DNA from: CAZOEL01 sp964578835
GTDB taxonomy: Bacteria; Desulfobacterota; Syntrophobacteria; Syntrophobacterales; Syntrophobacteraceae
Length of the DNA stretch: 41,573 nucleotides
Reading direction: 5' to 3'
Assembly (NCBI GenBank): GCA_964578835.1
Contig: CAZOEL010000063.1
Coordinates: forward strand, 1-41,573
This document shows, piece by piece, positions 1-8,036 of this stretch; within the stretch, counting starts at the first letter, position 1; the number at the start of each line of letters is the position of its first letter. Position numbers and translations under genes: made by a program. The notes below the pieces were generated by a model. The model was not told the origin of the DNA. It did no database searches and worked only from the letters and a program-made list of their open reading frames with translations.

Positions 1-277
1 ACTGGAATAGAGGCTAACCCGGCGTTACGATTGTTCGATCATCGCAGAACATGTTGACCCTGATCCCTGTCGTCTACAGTCTTCACAGAGACGCATAGAA
101 ATGATAATGTTCGATCTTTCCTATAGCCGGATCAATCTGAATCGAGAATTCGTGTGAAACCTCGAGAAGGTCGTTGACCATATTATGAGTACGCTCAAAT
201 CGAGGATTTGCAGATCTCACGGGTTTTCCCAGGATTTCAAGTAGGGTAACCACCTGTGAACGGCCGTTACAAAGAGG
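1..277. other. Upstream region without recognised gene
   Basis: I see no coding region or RNA gene here. It is presumably the upstream region of the hybrid kinase. TTGAC-like hexamers occur near positions 54 and 173, but neither has a well-spaced -10 box, so I do not call a promoter. Confidence 0.4.
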
Positions 278-286
278 TTGAATTAT

Positions 287-3200
287 ATGATCGGAAAAAA
301 TGAGGCTCGGTCGGAAATGCCGCAGTCAAAGCGTCCCCGACCAATGGCCGTCCCACTGCAGCTTTGGCTGCCCTACATCCTCGCAACGATCATGGCCGCG
401 GCGACTTTTTTCATTCGAATGTCGCTAAGCGAATGGATCGGCAGCGACCGTCCCGCCCTCATCCTGTGCCAAATTCCCATCGTAATCAGCGCCTATCTTT
501 GGGGCATGGGTCCTGCGCTCCTATCCACAGCCCTGATCGGCATTGGGGTGGTTTATTTTGTGTTGCCACCCGCATTCTCTTTCCACGTGGCAAGGTCAGT
601 TGATTTAACGTCATGGACTGCCATGGTTGCGTGCGGCTGCTTCATCAGCATAATGAGCGGAATGTTGCATCGATCCCGGCAGCAGGCGGAGGTAAACGAG
701 AGACTGCAGGCGACAACGATTGCGAGTATTGGGGAGGGATTAATCACTACAGACTCCAACGGGCGGATTTCTTTCCTCAACATGGAGGCGGAGAGCCTGA
801 CCGGATGGGACTCCCGAGAAGCAGTCGGAGCTCCACTTAACGAAGTATTTCGCATCATCGACAAAGAGAGCCGCACGCTCCTCGAGACGGAGGCGATAGA
901 CGCCCTTTGCAAGGGGATATCGCAGAAATCCGTCAACCGTCATCTCCTCCTGAGCCGAGACGGACGAGAGATCCCCATCGACTACTGCCTATCCCCGATT
1001 AGGCTGTCCAAAGGCGTGGTAAGCGGCGCCGTGCTGGTTTTCAGCGATCGTTCCGCGCAAAATGCGGCGGAACAGGCTTTGCGGGATAGCGAGCAAAAAT
1101 ACCGGGATCTCTTTCTCAATATGAGCCAAGGCGCATTCTACCATGATGCCGGCGGTCGGATCATAGACGCCAATCCTGCTGCTCTCGAGATCTTTGGCTT
1201 GCAGATGGAAGAGCTCCTGGGCAAAACGTCCCGGGATGCTTATTGGAATGTCATTCGTGAGGACGGCTCTCCTCTCCCCACAGAGGCGCATCCCTCCATG
1301 CTTGCGCTGAAGACCGGGGAAGTCGTGAGGGATGAGGTTGCAGGGGTTTTCAACGCACGAGAGAATAAATATGTTTGGCTGCTCATCAACGCCATCCCTC
1401 AATTCCACCATGGAGACCCAGTAGCCCGCCAGGTCTTTGTCATTTTGCACGACATCACCGAGCGCAAACAAGCTGAAGAGCGAATACGCCATCAGGAGCT
1501 AATATTAAGGGAAGCCGCGGAGACCGCCCACGTTGGAGGTTGGGATTTTGATCCGGTGACCCTTGAGGGGAGCTGGACCGAGGAAACCGCCCGGATCCAC
1601 GATCTTCCCCCCGGAGGCGCTCTCACAGCTACAATGGGTCTGAAGTTCTTTGAGGGAGAATCCCGCACCCGAATCGAGGCCGCCGTCAAAGACGCCATAG
1701 AGCTCGGCAAGTCATACGATCTCGAGTTGAAATTGATTTCCGCCAAAGGAGCGCACAAGTGGGTGCGGTCCATCTGCCATCCCATAATCCGGGATAACCG
1801 CGTCGTAAGAGTGCGCGGCTCGCTTCAAGACATTACAGAGCGCAAGCAAGCCCAGGAAGAGCTAAAAGAGTCCCGACAACAATTGGCCAATATCATCGAC
1901 TTTCTCCCCGACGCTACGGTTGTCATCGACCGAGAGGGCAAAGTCATAGCATGGAATCGCTCCATGGAGCTCATGACTGGAATTGAGGCGAAGGATATGC
2001 TCGGGAAGGGGGACTATGAGTACGCAATCCCGTTCTACGGAGAGCGCAGGCCTATTCTTGCCGACATAGCCCTTGAGCGGCAAGAAGCGATCGAAGCCGA
2101 GTACGCCAAACTGGAAAGAAAGGAAGGCATTCTCATAGGCGAAGCCTACATGCCTGCGATCGGGAACGGCAAGGCCTATTTTTCTGCAACCGCTAGCGTT
2201 CTACGCGACTCAAAGGGAGATATTGTCGGAGCCATTGAATCCATACGCGACTTAACCGAGCAGAAACGTAGCGAGGCCGAAAGGGAAAGACTGGAGGCGC
2301 AGCTTCTCCATGCTCAGAAGCTGGAGTCCGTAGGGAAATTGGCCGGCGGCGTAGCTCATGACTTCAACAACATGCTCGGGGTGATTCTCGGACACTGCGA
2401 AATGGCCATGGAGCAGATAGACCCCGGGGAAGTTCTTTACCAGGACATGCGGGAAATCCAAAAAGCAGCTTCTCGTTCCGCTGACCTCACCCGCCAACTC
2501 CTCGCCTTTGCTCGCAAGCAAACCGCAAGCCCCAAGGTGCTGGATCTTAACGAGACCATATCGAGCATGCTCAAGATGCTCCGGCGCCTCATCGGAGAAG
2601 ATATCAACCTGGTCTGGAGTCCGGGCGACAATCTGTGGGAGGTAAAGGTAGACCCATCTCAAGTAGACCAGATCCTCGCCAACCTTGCAATCAACGCCAG
2701 GGACGCCCTCTCTGGAACGGGCGCCATCACCCTCAGGACTGAGAATGTCGTAGCAGGCGCCTCTGATTTCGTCGATCAGTTAGATGTTCCTTCGGGAGAT
2801 TTCGTTCTTCTTACAGTAAGCGATACCGGCGAAGGCATGGATGATGAAACCCTGCAGCATATCTTCGAGCCATTCTTCACCACCAAAGAGGTTGGGAGGG
2901 GAACGGGGCTGGGGCTCGCTACAGTATATGGCATCGTCAAACAGAACGGCGGGTTCGTCTGCGCGAAAAGCAAAAAGGGAGAGGGCGCAACTTTCAGTAT
3001 TTACCTGCCCCGCTTCAAACCCCAGATCGCTGGGACCGCAGTCGACCATGCGCCATCCATGCCTAAAGGCGGAAAGGAAAACATCCTCCTGGTCGAAGAT
3101 GACGAATCGATACTGGCGCTCACCGGGAAGATGCTCGTAAGTCTTGGATACTCAGTGCTGACGGCGCAAAGTCCGAAGGAGGCCATCCGCCTTCTGGAAA

Positions 3201-3472
3201 GCTCCCCGCAAGACATCGACCTGCTGATTACTGACGTGATCATGCCCGAGATGAACGGCAGAGAGCTTTGGGAACGGATAAGCGCCGTTAAGATGGGCCT
3301 CAGATGCCTCTATATGTCCGGCTACACTGCAGACATGATTGCCAGGCAGGGGCTTTTGGAAGAAGGCGTTCAGCTCATAAGCAAACCTTTTACAAGGACT
3401 GATCTTGCAGCGAAGGTCAGACAAGCGATGGAAGAAAGTCCCTTCAAGGGCGGTCCTCCATCTTGCGATTAG
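287..3472 (+). CDS. Membrane-anchored multi-PAS hybrid sensor histidine kinase/response regulator
   Basis: A signalling kinase that should autophosphorylate on histidine and pass the phosphate to its own C-terminal receiver. The N-terminus (about residues 25-125) holds three or four hydrophobic helices resembling a DUF4118 sensor module. Four PAS-type segments follow (about 140-260, 270-400, 410-520, 530-655), several ending in the DITERKQA linker. The HisKA H-box reads GGVAHDFNNML, with the phospho-acceptor codon at 2357-2359. The ATPase has NLAINARDAL, DTGEGMD and GRGTGLGLATVYG. The receiver has LLVEDDES, an acceptor Asp in DLLITDVIMPEMNG (codon 3233-3235) and the SKPF lysine. I chose ATG at 287 because AAAGAGG (271-277) lies 9 nt upstream; a TTG at 278 would sit directly on the ribosome site. 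The ligand is unknown and no separate output regulator is adjacent. Confidence 0.93.
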   Translation: MIGKNEARSEMPQSKRPRPMAVPLQLWLPYILATIMAAATFFIRMSLSEWIGSDRPALILCQIPIVISAYLWGMGPALLSTALIGIGVVYFVLPPAFSFHVARSVDLTSWTAMVACGCFISIMSGMLHRSRQQAEVNERLQATTIASIGEGLITTDSNGRISFLNMEAESLTGWDSREAVGAPLNEVFRIIDKESRTLLETEAIDALCKGISQKSVNRHLLLSRDGREIPIDYCLSPIRLSKGVVSGAVLVFSDRSAQNAAEQALRDSEQKYRDLFLNMSQGAFYHDAGGRIIDANPAALEIFGLQMEELLGKTSRDAYWNVIREDGSPLPTEAHPSMLALKTGEVVRDEVAGVFNARENKYVWLLINAIPQFHHGDPVARQVFVILHDITERKQAEERIRHQELILREAAETAHVGGWDFDPVTLEGSWTEETARIHDLPPGGALTATMGLKFFEGESRTRIEAAVKDAIELGKSYDLELKLISAKGAHKWVRSICHPIIRDNRVVRVRGSLQDITERKQAQEELKESRQQLANIIDFLPDATVVIDREGKVIAWNRSMELMTGIEAKDMLGKGDYEYAIPFYGERRPILADIALERQEAIEAEYAKLERKEGILIGEAYMPAIGNGKAYFSATASVLRDSKGDIVGAIESIRDLTEQKRSEAERERLEAQLLHAQKLESVGKLAGGVAHDFNNMLGVILGHCEMAMEQIDPGEVLYQDMREIQKAASRSADLTRQLLAFARKQTASPKVLDLNETISSMLKMLRRLIGEDINLVWSPGDNLWEVKVDPSQVDQILANLAINARDALSGTGAITLRTENVVAGASDFVDQLDVPSGDFVLLTVSDTGEGMDDETLQHIFEPFFTTKEVGRGTGLGLATVYGIVKQNGGFVCAKSKKGEGATFSIYLPRFKPQIAGTAVDHAPSMPKGGKENILLVEDDESILALTGKMLVSLGYSVLTAQSPKEAIRLLESSPQDIDLLITDVIMPEMNGRELWERISAVKMGLRCLYMSGYTADMIARQGLLEEGVQLISKPFTRTDLAAKVRQAMEESPFKGGPPSCD

Positions 3473-3515
3473 AGTGATTGACAGATCACGACTATAACAA
3501 AAAGGAGAAATCATT

Positions 3516-4091
3516 ATGCCAGGTCTCAAAGGAAGCAGAACGGAACAGAACCTATTGAAATCTTTTGCGGGCGAGAGTCAGGCGCGCAACCGCTACACTT
3601 ACTTTGCGGGCGTTGCAAGAAAAGAGGGATACGTGCAAATAGCAGATATCTTTGAGGAGACCTCCAATCAGGAAAAAGAGCACGCAAAACGCTTTTTCAA
3701 GTTCCTGGAAGGCGGCGATCTGGAGGTCTCAGCTACTTTTCCGAGCGGGAAAATCGGCACGACAGCCGAAAATCTGCTGGCTGCCGCTACGGGCGAGCAC
3801 GAGGAGCACACCGACCTCTATCCCGCCTTTGCCGCCATTGCCAAGGAAGAAGGATTTGATGAAATCGCCGCCGTCTGGGGCTTCATATCGGTAGCCGAGA
3901 AACAGCATGAAAAGCGCTACCGCGATATGTTGGCCAACATAGAAAACGGAAGGGTTTTCAAGCGCGAAAAAGAGGTGGTCTGGCGCTGCCGTAACTGCGG
4001 TTATCTGCATTCGCATGCGGAAGCGCCTGAGACATGTCCAGCCTGCGTCCATCCGCAGGCACACTTCGAGCTCCTGGGAGAAAACTGGTAA
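3516..4091 (+). CDS. rbr: Rubrerythrin
   Basis: A non-haem diiron peroxidase that reduces hydrogen peroxide in the cytoplasm of anaerobes, taking electrons through a rubredoxin-type iron centre. The four-helix ferritin-like domain fills about residues 1-140, with the expected carboxylate/histidine pairs (FAGESQARNRY, EETSNQEKEHAKRF, GEHEEH, SVAEKQHEKRY). The C-terminal rubredoxin domain has CRNCG and CPAC pairs. The 191-residue length is normal. AAAAGGAGAA precedes the ATG. It stands alone between the hybrid kinase and a terminator, so it is probably monocistronic. A PerR-type operator was not recognised. Confidence 0.97.
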   Translation: MPGLKGSRTEQNLLKSFAGESQARNRYTYFAGVARKEGYVQIADIFEETSNQEKEHAKRFFKFLEGGDLEVSATFPSGKIGTTAENLLAAATGEHEEHTDLYPAFAAIAKEEGFDEIAAVWGFISVAEKQHEKRYRDMLANIENGRVFKREKEVVWRCRNCGYLHSHAEAPETCPACVHPQAHFELLGENW

Positions 4092-4104
4092 GAAGGCCGA
4101 CGGA

Positions 4105-4152
4105 AAGGAGCGCTTTCAGGTTCTGTTATCCGGGAAGCGCTCCTTCTTTTTC
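4105..4152 (+). terminator. Rho-independent terminator after rubrerythrin
   Basis: AAGGAGCGCTT (4105-4115) pairs perfectly with AAGCGCTCCTT (4135-4145) across a loop of about 19 nt, followed by CTTTTTCC. It lies 14 nt after the rubrerythrin stop codon. Confidence 0.85.
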
Positions 4153-4196
4153 CAACGGCTGGAAACCCGGTCATAGCCAAAAGAAAGATGAGCCAT

Positions 4197-4385
4197 CTAG
4201 CTTCTGTTAAACCCCAAGCATACGGTAAACGCTCCTAAAATGAGCACGTAGCGATATCTGCAAAACGAGCACCTGTAGTATTTAGTCCCCGGCAAGAGAT
4301 GCATCCACGTCTTTTTACCGAGCGTTTTAACCTCCCTTCCACAACGAGGGCAAAGGCCCCCCTTCACACCAGCATTATTCTTCAC
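4197..4385 (-). CDS. Small zinc-ribbon-like protein, unknown function
   Basis: A 62-residue protein with one CPRCG knuckle near residue 12 and a second CSFC knuckle near residue 39, which together could bind one zinc ion. A short hydrophobic stretch (VLILGAFTVCLG) ends the protein, so it may be membrane-associated. The start would be GTG (4383-4385), preceded by a run of G that could act as a weak ribosome site. It lies between two convergent transcription units with no partner gene. Small proteins of this layout are frequent in Desulfobacterota and Nitrospirota genomes. The paired cysteines argue that it is coding, but no function can be assigned. Confidence 0.5.
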   Translation of the reverse strand: MKNNAGVKGGLCPRCGREVKTLGKKTWMHLLPGTKYYRCSFCRYRYVLILGAFTVCLGFNRS

Positions 4386-4529
4386 AACCCCCCCACTCTC
4401 ACTGGTATTCAGGTATTCCGGCGTTCTGGCATTTACGTTTTAACGTTGACCCGGATTTTTATATTAGAAATCCAGGAATGTCTATCGTTTTGTTATGATA
4501 AACGAGAAAAAGCAGAGGATCACATCACC

Positions 4530-5579
4530 TCAGACGCCCCGTTCATTCATAGGCCAGGCTCCTACCGGATCAGCAGAGCGCACCACATGCATTCCCGCTT
4601 CGGCAAAACGTCTAAAAGCCGCGTCGGCGGCCTCCGTGTAGTCCACGACTCCCGGAATGACAACCGGTGAAGTGCAATCTTCCAATAGATAGACTCTACC
4701 GGCAAGCGAAGCTTTATCGAAATCTGCAAGAAGATCCGCAATAGTCCAGGCTACGCAGTGACTCTTGGCCTGGCCGGCTATGATTACGGCGTCAAATCCC
4801 AGAAGCTCCTCAACAAGACCCGCATCTTTCTGCGCAAGAATCTCGCCCTGTGGTCCCTCCATCACTTCAGGCCCCAGCACCGAATAATGCTCCGTAAGAG
4901 GATTGCCGCCTTTGATCCGAAAGTCAGGCCGACTATAGCGGGCTATGGAATGAAAGAATATGGCCTCTTCCACCGAAGAAGCCAGCGCATGCCCGATTCC
5001 ACCCAACATCGCATGGTAAGGCCAAATAGTGAGGTCATACTTGCCGCTCCGCTCCAGGGCGCGGGTGTAATGGAGCAGATAACGCCGCCCATACTCGGGA
5101 TCGATCCCGAGGTGCTCCAGAACCCGAGGGTTCGGCTTCCAGCGACCCTGCTCGACATCTTCAACGGTAATGAGAGAAAACGGAGATGGGTGCTCGCCTC
5201 GATCGTTCACCAGATAGGTCGAATGAAAGATCTGCATCGCCTGATGAGTATCCATCGTGGAAATGATCCGGGTAATGGAGCCAAGATTGCGATAGATGAA
5301 TTCGCAAAGTCGACGGTTATCATCCACCGCCCCCGTTCCCGAGCGTCCCGCCACGTACAGCTCGAATCCGGGAATACAGAATGTATTCTGAATATCCACG
5401 AGCAGCAATCCGATTCGATGCTTGCCCGAGGACGCGGGAGCTATCCCGAACCGGTTCCTCCATACGATGGCGTCGGAAGCCCTCTGCTCGTACGGAACGC
5501 GCCAAACCTGCTCCACCTTCTCCGGCTCAAAATGGTCCGGAATCGGCAATTCCTCAAGTTTATCATTCATCCCTTCCAT
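4530..5579 (-). CDS. Isochorismatase-family cysteine hydrolase, probable nicotinamidase
   Basis: Likely hydrolyses nicotinamide to nicotinate and ammonia, feeding the enzyme encoded just upstream. The family's catalytic Asp is in LLLVDIQNTF (residue 62) and the nucleophile is Cys275 in AKSHCVAWT. STMDTHQAMQIFH supplies the DxH and following His typical of the metal site of nicotinamidases. At 349 residues it is much longer than classical PncA (about 200), because of an N-terminal extension and a long insert between the metal site and the cysteine. ATG at 5579 lies inside the end of the upstream gene (17-nt overlap), suggesting translational coupling; ATG at 5570 is an alternative. The family is firm; the substrate is inferred from motif and neighbour. 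Confidence 0.85.
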   Translation of the reverse strand: MEGMNDKLEELPIPDHFEPEKVEQVWRVPYEQRASDAIVWRNRFGIAPASSGKHRIGLLLVDIQNTFCIPGFELYVAGRSGTGAVDDNRRLCEFIYRNLGSITRIISTMDTHQAMQIFHSTYLVNDRGEHPSPFSLITVEDVEQGRWKPNPRVLEHLGIDPEYGRRYLLHYTRALERSGKYDLTIWPYHAMLGGIGHALASSVEEAIFFHSIARYSRPDFRIKGGNPLTEHYSVLGPEVMEGPQGEILAQKDAGLVEELLGFDAVIIAGQAKSHCVAWTIADLLADFDKASLAGRVYLLEDCTSPVVIPGVVDYTEAADAAFRRFAEAGMHVVRSADPVGAWPMNERGV

Positions 5580-6936
5580 CTCGCTCTTTCCCCAATTCTC
5601 TCCTCTCAACTTCGTCGACAGCCTTGCTTTGAGCCGCCTCAAGGGCCGGGCTGAGACGCACTGGATACTCGTCGGGATCTTGCAGGGATTTTCGAGAATC
5701 GCGTAAGGATGGAAACTCAGCCAGGAAACGATCACGAATTCGTGTCAGCGGCTCAGCCTCCCTCAACCGCTTCCCCCCTCGCATAACGCACTCGAGCAAA
5801 GGCTCTCCATCGAGCGATTCGCCTCGCAAGGCAATGGCGTCTCCAATCATCTCGCCATCCCGAACATTTCTAAATACCTGTTTTTGATTCACCAGGGTCT
5901 TTTTCGCCGCACTCAGTTTCAGAACGGGGCGGCCATCGTATTCAACCAGCTTGTAGGCAATGTCATTGTAAGGGGCGTCAGCTGAAACACCCATTTTCGT
6001 GCCAACCCCGAAAGCGTCGATCTCTGCGCCCCGTGAAAGGACGTCCGCGATCTTGAATTCATCGAAGCTGCCACTGGCAAAAATGATTACTTCGCCCAAA
6101 CCAGCTTCGCGCATGATCCTCCGCACATCTTGACTCAAAACGGCCATATCGCCGCTGTCAAGCCTCACACCTTTGAGCCTTTCTCCGCGCTCTTTCATTT
6201 CCAGTCCAACTCTGGCGGCTTTTCGAGCGCCGCTGAGAGTGTCATATGTGTCGATCAGCAGTACGACATTTTCGGGAAAAACCTTTGAGAAAGCGCGGAA
6301 CGCTTCAATCTCTTCCTCAAAGCTAAGAATAAACGAATGCGCCATCGTGCCATAAATAGGAATGGCATGCCATTTGCCGGCCAAAGTATTGCTTGTGCCG
6401 TCAAAGCCCGCGATGTAGCTCGCCCTGGCCACCTTCATCCCAGCATCGGTTCCCTGGGTTCTCCTGAGTGAAAAATCAACGAGCCTGCGTCCTTTAGAAG
6501 CATGAAAGCACCGCGCCGCTTTGGACGCTATAGTCACCTGAAGATTGATGGCGTTGATAATGAAGGTCTCAACCAATTGGGCTTCAATGAGCGGAGCAGT
6601 CACTTCCAAGACCGGCTCGTCTTTGAAGAAAAGGCGTCCTTCGGGAATGGCGAAAACATCGCCCGTGAAACGAATCGTTTCGAGGTAGCTCAAGAAATCC
6701 GTTGAAAAGAGCCCCGTCGATTCGAGGTAATCGAGCTCATCCCGGGTAAAATGAAAAGACTCCAGAAAATCCAGCGTCTCGTCCAATCCCGCGCTGACAA
6801 AATAGCTCCGGTGAGGAGCATACTTCCTGACAAAAAGACTGAAGGAGGCCGGAGCGAACATCTTTCGCTCAAAATAGCAGGCGGCCATCGTAAGCTCGTA
6901 GAGATCCGTAAAGAGAGCGCTTCGAAGCGAGCTCAT
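5563..6936 (-). CDS. pncB: Nicotinate phosphoribosyltransferase
   Basis: Converts nicotinate, PRPP and ATP to nicotinate mononucleotide, the Preiss-Handler entry to NAD. The sequence has the family signatures TDLYELTMA at the start, SLRRTQGTDAGMKVARASY with the active-site region, GFDGTSNTLAG, LIDTYDT, GVRLDSGD and FGVGTKMG. The product is 457 residues, typical of the bacterial form. An open frame continues 57 codons further upstream, but that part crosses a palindromic repeat and lacks family similarity. ATG at 6936 has AGAGGTG 3 nt upstream and begins the conserved N-terminus. It is the first gene of a two-gene salvage unit with the nicotinamidase-like gene. Confidence 0.95.
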   Translation of the reverse strand: MSSLRSALFTDLYELTMAACYFERKMFAPASFSLFVRKYAPHRSYFVSAGLDETLDFLESFHFTRDELDYLESTGLFSTDFLSYLETIRFTGDVFAIPEGRLFFKDEPVLEVTAPLIEAQLVETFIINAINLQVTIASKAARCFHASKGRRLVDFSLRRTQGTDAGMKVARASYIAGFDGTSNTLAGKWHAIPIYGTMAHSFILSFEEEIEAFRAFSKVFPENVVLLIDTYDTLSGARKAARVGLEMKERGERLKGVRLDSGDMAVLSQDVRRIMREAGLGEVIIFASGSFDEFKIADVLSRGAEIDAFGVGTKMGVSADAPYNDIAYKLVEYDGRPVLKLSAAKKTLVNQKQVFRNVRDGEMIGDAIALRGESLDGEPLLECVMRGGKRLREAEPLTRIRDRFLAEFPSLRDSRKSLQDPDEYPVRLSPALEAAQSKAVDEVERRELGKERDGRDE

Positions 6937-6994
6937 ATTCACCTCTTCATTATGCGAACAATATATATACTCCGAACGGATGAAAATTGGACCG

Positions 6995-7054
6995 TTCCTG
7001 GGAAGCGCGGCCATCTTGGCCGCCTCTTGCGGGCGGGACGCCCGCGCTCCCGGA
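6995..7054. repeat. REP-like double hairpin upstream of pncB
   Basis: Two adjacent perfect hairpins, GCGGCCA-TCT-TGGCCGC (7007-7023) and GCGGGCG-GGA-CGCCCGC (7029-7045), are enclosed by partly complementary flanks (TTCCTGGGAAGCG and CGCTCCCGGAA). The form is that of a repetitive extragenic palindrome. It lies 59-118 nt upstream of the pncB start and may be in its 5' leader. Confidence 0.7.
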
Positions 7055-7347
7055 AGATACGTAAAAGTATGGATCCAAACCATTCGCAGTATATTTAGTC
7101 GCGCCATCAGCTAAAATGAAGACATCAAACGCGGTTCACGCAAGTCCCAGATGGGAATGTTCACCCTCCTCCTGCCCGGTGGAAGAGTGGGAGAGCCAAC
7201 CTACAGCAACGGCAACGATAGCCGGCGCTTTCCGGGAATCCCAGATTCATCAGCCTATATATAGTATCAAGTCATTAAGGGTACAAAGAAGATTTTCAAG
7301 CCGATGAAAGATCGTAGGGGAAGAGCTAGTGGACCGTCAAGATCGTC

Positions 7348-7412
7348 TCTTTCGGTGGGAGCGGGCCCCCTCTCCCTCAGGGAGAGGGTCGGGGTGAGGG
7401 AAGTATTCTTTT
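7348..7412. repeat. Interspersed palindromic repeat, copy 1
   Basis: A 64-bp unit matching 18000-18063 at 61 of 64 positions by eye. Its core is the perfect palindrome CCCTCTCCCT-C-AGGGAGAGGG. Just upstream, GCTAGTGGACC (7325-7335) is the inverse of GGTCCACTAGC, which lies downstream of copy 2 near 18142-18152. Confidence 0.85.
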
Positions 7413-7449
7413 TAAGAGATTTCCTGTCATCCCGCCATCTCCCTGAGGG

Positions 7450-7676
7450 GCTACTCTATGCGCATATCTCGTGAGATATAAAGTAGTGCGGGATCTTACG
7501 GATCCGGGGCAGCGCGGGCAACCAGTCGCCCGCGCCCGAAGGGCATGAGGAATAAGGCGACTGGGCAGTGTCTCTGTCAAGCCTCTTGTGCTTCGCACCC
7601 GGGCAACGAGTTGCCCGGGCTGCCCCCCTAAATCGGCTGCTATGCCATATCGGCAAAGATATGTGCATAGAGCAGC
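7450..7676. repeat. Nested inverted-repeat element, about 227 bp, MITE-like
   Basis: Outer arms GCTACTCTATGCGCATAT (7450-7467) and ATATGTGCATAGAGCAGC (7659-7676) are complementary at 16 of 18 positions. Inner arms GGGGCAGCGCGGGCAAC (7506-7522) and GTTGCCCGGGCTGCCCC (7610-7626) are complementary at 16 of 17. The nested symmetry suggests a non-autonomous mobile element or a large extragenic palindrome. No transposase is encoded. Confidence 0.65.
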
Positions 7677-8036
7677 TCGCGGACAGACAATGAGAATCTC
7701 TGTAATAACAGGAATGAAAGAACCTTCCTCAGAGTAATATCCCGTATTCCCGTAAATGAAGAACGGCTGGCATACGTTGTTATCCCACTACTAAATACAA
7801 TATACGCCTTATAGATATTGGCGCAAATGTCACTTAGGATTACTCAGTATGCACCAATCGATTATCTGAAATATGTTAGACCGTCATACATAGGAGGATG
7901 CATGATCAATAAAGAAATAAGCTAGTATCGAAGTATTTCTAGTTACCTAATTCGCAAATATTATCAAGAAAGCAATAACTGCTTACACCACCGCACGCGA
8001 AGATGCGTAAGCAGAAGCCCAAAGGAGGTGCTAACC

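Larger units (their letters stand above)
7108..8020. other. 900-bp gene-poor intergenic region rich in palindromes
   Basis: No open frame here has both a ribosome site and a plausible protein. The stretch holds a 64-bp repeat shared with 18000-18063 and a nested inverted-repeat element (7450-7676), both listed separately. From 7680 to 8020 the DNA is AT-richer and unique, and presumably carries the promoter of the secreted-protein gene at 8037, though no consensus pair is evident. Confidence 0.5.

Noticed and set aside
3478..3500. TTGACA followed by TATAAC upstream of rubrerythrin
   Set aside because: The boxes are only 9 nt apart, too close for a sigma-70 promoter.
4758..5654. 298-codon open frame on the plus strand
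   Set aside because: It is antisense to the cysteine hydrolase gene, has no ribosome site and its protein has no recognisable fold.
7348..7412. Considered as a CRISPR repeat because of the palindromic core
   Set aside because: Only two full copies 10 kb apart, with no regular spacers and no cas genes.
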